In this document: one piece after another, positions 58,198 to 64,000 of the stretch | How the letters are laid out: each line of letters opens with the position of its first letter | Position numbering within the stretch: the first letter of the stretch is position 1 | Source of the DNA: Bradyrhizobium sp. AS23.2 | Lineage (GTDB): Bacteria; Pseudomonadota; Alphaproteobacteria; Rhizobiales; Xanthobacteraceae | DNA: 64,000 bases | Assembly: GCF_001908185.1 (NCBI RefSeq) | Contig: NZ_LGHM01000013.1 | Coordinates: 41,050-105,049, forward strand | Direction of reading: 5' to 3' | The notes under the pieces: generated by a model | Seen by the model: only the letters and a program-made list of their open reading frames with translations | Database searches by the model: none | Told to the model about the DNA's origin: nothing | Made by a program: the position numbers and the translations under genes

Positions 58198-58282
58198 GTC
58201 ATTGCGAGGAGCGAAGCGACGAAGCAATCCAGAGTCTTTCCGCGGAAGGCTTCTGGATTGCTTCGCTGCGCTCGCAATGACG
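58198..58282. repeat. 85-bp inverted-repeat element, CGTCATTGCGAG type
   Basis: CGTCATTGCGAG (58198) is mirrored by CTCGCAATGACG (58271-58282), with GCGAAGCGACGAAGCAATCCAGA and TCTGGATTGCTTCGC inside. Lies between the PilZ upstream region and the DUF2235 stop. No gene in 57979-58304. Confidence 0.8.
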
Positions 58283-58304
58283 AGTGGTGAGAGCGGAGCA
58301 CGCC

Positions 58305-59663
58305 TCACACCCCTTCGGCCTCCCCATGCGGCGGCACCGGCATCGGCACCCTCACAAAATCCTTCGGCAGGTTCACCGGCCGATACTCGGGCTCCGCCGC
58401 CATCCGCTTTTCCACGCTCTCATGCACATGCGCGCCTTCGGGGATGACGCGCGGTTCGCAATCGGGGATGTAGAAGCCCAAAAACACCTTCCGCTCCGGC
58501 CATTCCTTGTACTTCGCGCTCTTCGGCAAATATTCCAGCACGCGCCAGGCCGGCGTCATCGAATTGTGCAGCTCGCCCGTCTCCTTCGTGTAGCCCGGTT
58601 CGACATATCTGAACGGTGAGTTCTTGCGCGGAACGCCCCAGGCGAGCTGGTTCACGGTGCGCGTGTTGAAGTTGAGCCCGGCCTTCGCCGCCTCGTCGAT
58701 CATCCAGATCAGCGGATATTTGGACTCGCCGCTCTCGGTCTCCTTGTAGCCGCCGCCGACGTCGCAATGCACGCCGGCGAACCACACCTGCATGATGTCC
58801 TGCGGCTCCTTCTTCTCGTCGGGCACATAGCGGTTGCGCCAGTATTCCTGCGGCTCCTCCCACTCCTTGAGGCGGAACATGCAGCGCCGCTCGTCGATCG
58901 CGATCGCCTGGCGGAAGATGTGTACGCTCGGATTGCGCAGCGTGAAGGCCAGCTCCTCCAGGCTCGGCCAATAGAGCCGGTCGGCGCGCGGCACGATCAC
59001 GCTCGCCACCGTGTCCCAGACGCCGATGAAGCGGATCGTCGGCCAACGCGTCGAGGTGATGCGCGCGAACTGCGCGGCGAGGTCGAACGTGTCCTTTGGC
59101 AGCGGCCCTTGATCGTCGACGACGACGTCCTTGAGGTCCTCGATGTCGTTGCCGCGCCCGGTGCCTGAATATTGCTTGTAGGCGATGAGGCCGCTTCCTG
59201 CGAGGTTCACCTGCTCCGGAGAGATCAGGCCGACCTTGTGGATCAACCCCGCCAGCACCCGCACGGTGTAGGCGCCGCGGGAGAAGCCGAACAAATAGAT
59301 CTTGTCGCCCGGCGTATAGTGCTCGACCAGGAAGCGATAGGCCGAGAGCACGTTGTCATCGAGCCCGTAGCCGGTGGCAAGCCCCAGCACCAGATTGATG
59401 TTGGCCTTCCAGCGGTGCCACGTGGTCGGCTCCGTCACCGTGCCGACCCCGGGATCGTAGAACACCAACTGCCGCGGCCTGGTCTTGTCGGTCTTGCGCA
59501 GGCAGCGATAGAGCTTCAGGACGTTGGAGATGTTCTCGCTGATCTCGTTGCCGGTGCCGTCGCAGCAGATGACGAGGTTCTTCGGCTCGGTCTTGGGTTC
59601 GGTCTTCGGTTCGGACTTGGGTCCGTTCTTGGGTTCGTCCCTGGATTCGGTCTCGTGCTCCAC
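58305..59663 (-). CDS. DUF2235 alpha/beta-hydrolase-like protein
   Basis: A 452-residue protein of the DUF2235 family, an alpha/beta hydrolase group that includes type VI secretion phospholipase effectors (Tle1). The N-terminal 33 residues are a polar linker with KTEP repeats. Then NLVICCDGTGNEISENISNVLKL, YDPGVGTVTEPTTWHRWK and the nucleophile elbow YLFGFSRGAYTVRVLAG (GxSxG) around residue 130, and later PIRFIGVWDTVASV-like and GVHCDVGGGYKETESG. It starts with GTG at 59663. No T6SS gene is nearby. Its 5' end is duplicated at 63279-63395. Confidence 0.85.
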   Translation of the reverse strand: MEHETESRDEPKNGPKSEPKTEPKTEPKNLVICCDGTGNEISENISNVLKLYRCLRKTDKTRPRQLVFYDPGVGTVTEPTTWHRWKANINLVLGLATGYGLDDNVLSAYRFLVEHYTPGDKIYLFGFSRGAYTVRVLAGLIHKVGLISPEQVNLAGSGLIAYKQYSGTGRGNDIEDLKDVVVDDQGPLPKDTFDLAAQFARITSTRWPTIRFIGVWDTVASVIVPRADRLYWPSLEELAFTLRNPSVHIFRQAIAIDERRCMFRLKEWEEPQEYWRNRYVPDEKKEPQDIMQVWFAGVHCDVGGGYKETESGESKYPLIWMIDEAAKAGLNFNTRTVNQLAWGVPRKNSPFRYVEPGYTKETGELHNSMTPAWRVLEYLPKSAKYKEWPERKVFLGFYIPDCEPRVIPEGAHVHESVEKRMAAEPEYRPVNLPKDFVRVPMPVPPHGEAEGV

Positions 59664-59820
59664 AGGTCAGCCCTCCCGGTGATGCTACCGGGGCGAGTAT
59701 AGCGGAAATGAATGGCCGCGGGGAGACGAGCGGCGTCGCAGTTCCATTTCCGCGTCGGCTGTTGAAATTAACCATTTGTTAACCATGCGGTCGCCTAATG
59801 GGGACGAATGGGAGATGACC

Positions 59821-60519
59821 ATGTCGGCCCATGTGACGCGACCGAAGTTGATGCCTGTTTCGGCCGATCCGGCCATCCGGTCGGTGGCGAGGCTGGCGGT
59901 TCGCGCCAAGGCCGTCCTTCAGACCAAAACGGCCGTCCTGCAAACCAAAACGACTGTCCTACGGAGCAAAGCAATGTTCGGAAAGGACGACCTAGTGGAC
60001 AATCTCAGCCGCGACCTGGATCGCGTGCGCGTAAGACGCGATGCACTCGCATCCGAAGCCACGACCCTGACGGCTCAGATCGCCGAAATCGAAGCCCGCC
60101 TTTCGGAGGAGAAGAAAAGGCGGGAGCGTGATCGCGTCTTGGGCGAAATCGAAGCGATAAAGGCGCGAGTCAAACAGGCCGCCGGCGCGTTCGCGCCCGT
60201 CGTCGATGGTCTCTCCAAGGCGATCGAGCAGGCCTCGGCCGTCGTGCCCGAGGCTCGCGAGCTCAATACTTTCCTGGTCTCGGTGGCGACCGAGGTCGAC
60301 AGCGTGCTCGATCCGCTGTTGCGCGAGCTGGATCAGCGAGCGGATGCTGTGCGAGCCGGCCACGCTGCACTGGACCTGCCGAGTTCGGCCAGTGAACTGC
60401 CCGTTGAGCCGCCAAAAGAGAACGACGATCGGCTGCTTCGCTTCCCGGCATGGCTGTCTCGCGACAAGGACGTGGAAAAAAAGGAAACAGCCGAGAACGC
60501 GCGCAGCTCGGCCGCGTGA
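59821..60519 (+). CDS. coiled-coil protein of unknown function
   Basis: A 232-residue mostly helical protein. Residues about 28-50 contain three heptads (AVLQTKTAVLQTKTTVLRSK), followed by a charged coiled coil, LSRDLDRVRVRRDALASEATTL and AEIEARLSEEKKRRERDRVLGEIEAIKARVKQ. No enzymatic motif. GGGAGATGACC before ATG 59821 gives a GGAG box with spacing seven; ATG 59815 is possible. It lies divergent from the DUF2235 gene and upstream of the ftsZ-type gene on the opposite strand. Confidence 0.7.
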   Translation: MSAHVTRPKLMPVSADPAIRSVARLAVRAKAVLQTKTAVLQTKTTVLRSKAMFGKDDLVDNLSRDLDRVRVRRDALASEATTLTAQIAEIEARLSEEKKRRERDRVLGEIEAIKARVKQAAGAFAPVVDGLSKAIEQASAVVPEARELNTFLVSVATEVDSVLDPLLRELDQRADAVRAGHAALDLPSSASELPVEPPKENDDRLLRFPAWLSRDKDVEKKETAENARSSAA

Positions 60520-60592
60520 ACGAGCGGCGCGCTGCGCGGCTCGGACGCTCGTCTGCTGATCTGACGTTCAGAATTCGAGAGTCGTTGTCTTG

Positions 60593-60802
60593 CTCCGTCA
60601 TTCCGGGGCGCGCCCCTTGGCGCGAGCCCGGAATCCATACTCCCGATGGTGGTTATGGATCCCGGGCTCGCGACTTTGTCGCGCCCCGGGATGACGACCT
60701 GTTGTTGGGCTCGCCGGTCGCCGAGCAGTAACGCTGGTTCTTATGCCCCCCTCAGCTGGCGTTCTTACACCCGCTCAGCGGGCCGTGCGGCGCAGGAAGG
60801 TG
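60593..60802. repeat. first unit of a 210-bp tandem duplication
   Basis: The block from CTCCGTCATTCCGGGG to GCGCAGGAAGGTG recurs at 60803-61013 with about three-quarters identity by eye. Its last part encodes, on the minus strand, the peptide TFLRRTAR plus stop, copied from the 3' end of the ftsZ-type gene. It contains an inner inverted repeat. Confidence 0.75.
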
Positions 60803-61013
60803 CTCCGTCATTCCGGGGCGCGCGAAGCGCGAGCCCGGAATCCATTGCTCAACAGTCGCTGCGGCCCGATGGATCCTCAGATGCGCAATTGCGCATCGTA
60901 GCTCGCGACTTTGTCGCGCCCCGGGATGACGAGCTGTTGTTGGGCTCGCTGGTCGCCAGACAAGTAACTCCGGTCCCTACGCCCGCTCATCTGGCCGTGC
61001 GGCGCAGGAAGGC
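60803..61013. repeat. second unit of the 210-bp tandem duplication
   Basis: Starts CTCCGTCATTCCGGGG like the first unit, contains the 18-bp palindrome GATGCGCAATTGCGCATC at 60880-60897, then GACTTTGTCGCGCCCCGGGATGACG and GAGCTGTTGTTGGGCTCGCTGG shared with unit one, and ends GGCGCAGGAAGG, the 3' end of the ftsZ-type gene. Confidence 0.75.
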
Positions 61014-62247
61014 CGGGATATCGAGCATATCTTCGTCGGTCGCATGGCGCGGAGAGGAACGGCCGTAGGGATCGAGCGGCTGGGGGGGCCGCTTGGCGCG
61101 CATAGTCCGGATTCGGCCTTGCCGGTGGCGCCGCGCCGTGGCCCGCCTCCGGGCGGAGCGGCGGGCTTTGCACCTGCGGAAGGGGTGCACCGCGCTCGAT
61201 GCGATCGGCGATGCGGCGGCTGTCGTTGCGCAAGCGGCCGGCGAGCTGCGTGAGCGGGCTTTCCGCCGGTTGCGCCTGGAGCGCCGGGTCGACATTATCG
61301 ATCCCGGTTGCCACCACCGAGACGCGGACGATACCATCAAGGCTTTCGTCAAAGGACGCGCCGACGATGATGTTGGCGTCCGCATCAGCCTCGTCGCGAA
61401 TGCGGGTTGCGGCTTCGTCGACCTCGAACAGCATCAGATCCCTGCCGCCGGTGATGGAGATGATGAGGCCGCTGGCGCGCTTGATCGATGGGTTCTCGAT
61501 CAATGGATTGGAAATTGCGGCCACGGCGGCGGCGAGCACGCGCTTCTCGCCGGAAGCCTCGCCCCGTCCCATCATCGCCTTGCCCCCCTCCTGCATGACG
61601 GAGAGTACGTCGGCAAAATCGAGATTGATGAGACCTTCCTTGACGATGAGGTCGCTGATGCAGGCCACGCCTGAGTAAAGCACCCGGTCGGCAAGGGCAA
61701 AGGCATCGGCGAACGTGGTCTTCTCGCTGGCCACCCGAAACAGGTTCTGGTTCGGGATGATCAGCAGCGTGTCGACCGACTTCAGCAATTCCTCGATGCC
61801 GGCTTCGGCAAAGCGCATGCGGCGCTGGCCCTCGAAGTAAAATGGCTTGGTGACCACGCCGATCGTGAGAATGCCAAGCTCGCGCGCGGTCCTGGCGATA
61901 ACGGGTGCAGCCCCGGTGCCGGTACCGCCGCCCATGCCGGCCGTGACGAACACCATGTGTGCGCCGGCCAAATGCTCGCGGATCTTGTCGATCGTCTCTT
62001 CGGCTGCGGCGCGTCCCACCTCGGGCTGTGATCCGGCGCCAAGGCCTTCGGTCACCCCGGCGCCGAGCTGGACGATGTGCTCGGCCCTCGACATGGCAAG
62101 CGCCTGCGCGTCGGTATTGGCGACGACGAAGTCGACCCCTTGCAGCCCGGCCATGATCATGTTGTTGACGGCATTGCCGCCGGCGCCGCCGACCCCGAAC
62201 ACGACAATGCGCGCCTTCATCTCGCTGATGCCCGTGATGTCTGTCAT
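60877..62247 (-). CDS. ftsZ: FtsZ-type tubulin homologue, second copy, C-terminus frameshifted
   Basis: A tubulin-like GTPase. The start [31 protein letters not shown] is the FtsZ N-terminus, GTP-binding motif GGGTGTG lies in [19 protein letters not shown], and the T7 loop [18 protein letters not shown] is complete, so the GTPase core (residues 1-320) looks functional. After about residue 390 the frame diverges from the family: the expected ending, including the conserved peptide [11 protein letters not shown], lies in another minus frame that stops at 60987. A seven-G run at 61082-61088 separates the frames; removing one G would give a 419-residue protein. As read here, the protein has an altered 60-residue tail and stops at 60877. 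A dcw-cluster ftsZ is presumably elsewhere. Confidence 0.85.
   Translation of the reverse strand: MTDITGISEMKARIVVFGVGGAGGNAVNNMIMAGLQGVDFVVANTDAQALAMSRAEHIVQLGAGVTEGLGAGSQPEVGRAAAEETIDKIREHLAGAHMVFVTAGMGGGTGTGAAPVIARTARELGILTIGVVTKPFYFEGQRRMRFAEAGIEELLKSVDTLLIIPNQNLFRVASEKTTFADAFALADRVLYSGVACISDLIVKEGLINLDFADVLSVMQEGGKAMMGRGEASGEKRVLAAAVAAISNPLIENPSIKRASGLIISITGGRDLMLFEVDEAATRIRDEADADANIIVGASFDESLDGIVRVSVVATGIDNVDPALQAQPAESPLTQLAGRLRNDSRRIADRIERGAPLPQVQSPPLRPEAGHGAAPPARPNPDYARQAAPPAARSLRPFLSAPCDRRRYARYPGLPAPHGQMSGRRDRSYLSGDQRAQQQLVIPGRDKVASYDAQLRI
61082..61088. other. G7 homopolymer, frameshift site in the ftsZ-type gene
   Basis: Seven consecutive G on the plus strand (C on the coding strand). 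One fewer base joins the N-terminal frame to the frame with the conserved FtsZ C-terminal peptide. Could be a sequencing error, a recent mutation, or a slippage switch. Confidence 0.8.
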
Positions 62248-62298
62248 TCTTCCCTCGCGGTTGCTCCGGCAAGCCGGGGATGGAGAAAGTATCAACTG

Positions 62299-63162
62299 CT
62301 ATCTGCGCGCCGCGCGGTCTGCTTCCACGATGGAAGCGGCCAGGCGTCCCAATCGATGCGCGGTTTGTCCCGCGATCGAGCCGTCAGCTCGGCCGGTCTG
62401 CAGGGCCGCCACTTCGTCTTCCAATCGTGCCGCCCGCTCATTGACGGCCGTCGTCTCGGCGGCCGCCTGCTGCAGCTCGACAGCCAGGCGATCGGCACGC
62501 TCGCGCTCGCGCTCGAAAACTACCCTGTAGCCGGCTGCCTCGGCTTCGAGCCGCGCGGTCTCCGCCTTGCAAGCCTCGATCTCTAATGTCTCGATCGCCA
62601 GGCGTGCCGCACGTTCATTGGCCGCCGTCGTCTCGGCGGCCGCCTGCTGCAGCTCGACGGCCAGGCGATCGGCACGCTCGCGCTCGCGCTCGAAATCTGC
62701 CCTGTAGCCGGCTGCCGCGGCTTCGAGCCGCGGGGTCTCCGCCTTGTAAGCCTCGATCTCTAATGTCTCGATCGCCAGGCGTGCCGCACGTTCATTGGCC
62801 GCCGTCGTCTCGGCGGCCGCCTGCTGCAGCTCGACGGCCAGGCGATCGGCACGCTCGCGCTCGCGCTCGAAATCTGCCCTGTAGCCGGCTGCCGCGGCTT
62901 CGAGCCGCGCGATCTCCGCCTTGCAAGCCTCGATCTCTAAGGTCTCGATCTGTGCCGTGGGGACGGCGATAGGGTCTGCCTGGCGACCAATTCGCGGGCG
63001 GGGCGTGTACCGGAGTTCGGAGAAATCAACGCTCACCAGGGCTTTGCCGTCATCCGAACGCGAGCGCGGCAACCGGCGTCGTTTGGCGAGCGCACGAGCG
63101 GCCTCGCGCGAGATGTTGAGGCGGGCACCTAGATCGGCATAACTCAGGAACTCAACGGACAT
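62299..63162 (-). CDS. HTH and coiled-coil protein with three tandem repeats
   Basis: A 287-residue protein. Residues about 5-45 form an HTH (LSYADLGARLNISREAARALAKRRRLP followed by a DFSEL strand). Residues about 70-250 are a long coiled coil of three near-identical 59-residue repeats, each like ETLEIEACKAEIARLEAAAA, GYRADFERERERADRLAVEL and QQAAAETTAANERAARL. Architecture resembles KfrA-like plasmid proteins and alphaproteobacterial HTH/coiled-coil proteins, without proven function. An AGGAGA box precedes ATG 63162. It lies directly downstream-divergent in orientation to nothing; the ftsZ-type gene follows on the same strand 51 bp away. Confidence 0.7.
   Translation of the reverse strand: MSVEFLSYADLGARLNISREAARALAKRRRLPRSRSDDGKALVSVDFSELRYTPRPRIGRQADPIAVPTAQIETLEIEACKAEIARLEAAAAGYRADFERERERADRLAVELQQAAAETTAANERAARLAIETLEIEAYKAETPRLEAAAAGYRADFERERERADRLAVELQQAAAETTAANERAARLAIETLEIEACKAETARLEAEAAGYRVVFERERERADRLAVELQQAAAETTAVNERAARLEDEVAALQTGRADGSIAGQTAHRLGRLAASIVEADRAARR
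62407..62937. repeat. three 177-bp tandem repeats in the coiled-coil gene
   Basis: The DNA words TCTAATGTCTCGATCGCCAGG and GCTCGCGCTCGCGCTCGAA recur with a 177-bp period (shared TCTAATG/TCTAAGG at 62582, 62759 and 62936). Units are 62407-62583 (most divergent), 62584-62760 and 62761-62937. In-frame, encoding 59 residues each. Confidence 0.85.
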
Positions 63163-63461
63163 CGGCTGTCTCCTGGAACGAACCGGGGAGGCATTTTCGG
63201 ACTGATGATGGCTGGACGATTGCAGCAGGCTAGGCTGCGTTGGTTAACGAACGGTTAACGCGCGAGGGGCGTTCTTTACCGGTGCCGTCACAGCAGATGA
63301 CGGGGTTTTTCGGCTCGGATTTGTGGTCGGCCTCGGGTTCGTGCTCCACGGTAGGCCCTCTTCTGATAATGCTGCCGGGGCGAGTATAGCGGAAAACGGA
63401 GCAGTTTGAGAGAATGGCTTGGTATTAGTCGACGGCGCAGATTAGCCCGTGGAACAGCCGC
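63163..63461. other. spacer between coiled-coil and SLATT-type genes
   Basis: There is no intact gene in this 299-bp stretch. It contains the DUF2235 remnant at 63279-63395, and AT-rich promoter-like sequence at about 63225-63270 upstream of the HTH gene. Confidence 0.6.
63279..63395 (-). pseudogene. remnant of the 5' end of the DUF2235 gene
   Basis: On the minus strand this segment encodes GTG-initiated VEHEPEADHKSEPKNPVICC then DGTGKE, matching the start of the DUF2235 protein (VEHETESRDEPKNG... PKNLVICCDGTGNE), and then loses homology. The 46 bases before it (GGGGCGAGTATAGCGGAAA) also match upstream of the intact gene (59691-59709). So a copy of about 117 bp of that locus, promoter side included, was left here. 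Confidence 0.8.
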
Positions 63462-64000
63462 TTAGGCCACATCGCGGCGGGCCCGCCACTGAGTATGTTC
63501 TCTAGAGAACGCATTCTCAGCGTCTCCAACGAATGACGAGAACTTCTCTTCGCTATTGTCAGGAGGCATCATTGCGGCAAGTAGCAAAATTTCGTGCGTA
63601 GTTAACGCATACGAACTGGACAGTTCGTGAAATCGCTTACTCTGTACCCAGCCCATAAGCGACGCGGCCGCCGCAACAAATATATCCGTAGGCCAATGAT
63701 CAACAGAAGGGAATTCAATTCTTAAAATGGCTGCACCGAGTGCAGCAATGTTTACGACAACCAACGCGACGAACCACCGCCTTGCTAAGTCTCTATTCAA
63801 CTTGGCTTTTCCTGCATACCACTGCCTTTGGTCGCGGATACGAAGGTTCTTGTAGGTTTCCTTCCTCTCATCGAGATTCCTGCCTCGTAACTCACTCATG
63901 ACTTGAGTAATCAGTTCGCCGGCAGGCATCTCGATCGCGTGCGTGGAAACCTCTTTGTTATCCTCAAAGATTTTCCGCAGATCCCTGACAAAATTGCCGC
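63462..64000 (-). CDS. SLATT-type two-TM effector protein, 5' end cut by the window
   Basis: The frame is open to the window end, so the N-terminal part is missing. The visible 178 residues have a WPTDIFVAAAASLMGWVQ membrane segment and another (RWFVALVVVNIAALGAAIL). The features RIRDQRQWYAGKAKLNRDLARR before the helices and VGDAENAFSREHTQWRARR at the end match the SLATT_1 domain, a two-helix membrane effector associated with SMODS and SLOG sensors in anti-phage systems. G+C is 27/60 and 29/60 in two lines sampled (63541 and 63601), well below the surrounding roughly 65%, suggesting transfer. A TRPM-type SLOG domain upstream is possible but unseen. Confidence 0.65.
   Translation of the reverse strand, partial: GNFVRDLRKIFEDNKEVSTHAIEMPAGELITQVMSELRGRNLDERKETYKNLRIRDQRQWYAGKAKLNRDLARRWFVALVVVNIAALGAAILRIEFPSVDHWPTDIFVAAAASLMGWVQSKRFHELSSSYALTTHEILLLAAMMPPDNSEEKFSSFVGDAENAFSREHTQWRARRDVA

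Noticed and set aside
58305..59663. T6SS effector module around DUF2235
   Set aside because: The fold fits the effector family, but no VgrG, PAAR, immunity or T6SS gene is adjacent.
62299..62937. CRISPR-like array in the 177-bp repeats
   Set aside because: The units are directly adjacent, long, and encode in-frame protein repeats without spacers.

Overview
The window is GC-rich chromosomal DNA from an alphaproteobacterium. It looks like a Bradyrhizobium or close relative (Nitrobacteraceae). The signs are a PhaR-phaA-phaB polyhydroxybutyrate locus, a livH / fused livM-livG / livF transporter, PtsP (EI-Ntr), DUF4167 and PilZ genes, and almost every intergenic space filled with short palindromic repeats of the rhizobial type. 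This placement is inferred from gene content; no ribosomal RNA is present. Most of the window is ordinary housekeeping DNA.

Layout. 1-7.5 kb: the 3' end of a branched-chain aminotransferase, a methyltransferase, the phaR / phaA-phaB storage-polymer cluster, a DMT exporter, a DUF985 cupin, gloB and a second methyltransferase. 7.6-11.4 kb: DUF4167, prmC, a HIT hydrolase and a DUF5996 protein. 11.5-17.9 kb: a complete branched-chain/amide ABC transporter on the minus strand, facing a protein with an RNA-polymerase alpha-CTD-like domain and a MarR regulator. 17.9-29.7 kb: prfA, ptsP, lysC, a PH-domain membrane protein, ubiG, a second DMT transporter, a comF-grx-nitrilase-DUF1178 run, a methyltransferase and mutT. 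29.8-36.8 kb: a TadG-like vWA protein, argJ, a parvulin and secA. 37-45.9 kb: a DUF3883 protein, an L,D-transpeptidase lipoprotein, accA, xerD, a 48-residue membrane protein, aroK-aroB, a CNNM/CBS protein and bolA. 46-59.7 kb: a J-domain protein, a divergent pair of citrate synthases (one with an HTH), dedA, cobS-cobT, a Tat-exported phytase-like protein, an OYE flavoprotein, small unknowns, PilZ and DUF2235. 59.8-64 kb: a rearranged accessory segment.

The accessory segment (59.5-64 kb) deserves most attention. It holds a second ftsZ-type gene whose conserved C-terminal peptide is out of frame because of a seven-G run, a 210-bp tandem duplication that copied the last codons of that gene, two coiled-coil genes (one with an N-terminal HTH and three 177-bp tandem repeats), a remnant copy of the 5' end of the DUF2235 gene, and, at the window edge, a low-GC gene whose C-terminus looks like a SLATT two-TM effector of the kind tied to anti-phage or nucleotide-signalling systems. 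That last gene is cut by the window end.

How the genes work together: phaA and phaB make 3-hydroxybutyryl-CoA for PHB under PhaR; PtsP heads the nitrogen PTS; aroK and aroB overlap and feed the shikimate pathway; cobS and cobT are two of three subunits of aerobic cobaltochelatase (cobN is not here); the liv genes form one uptake operon.
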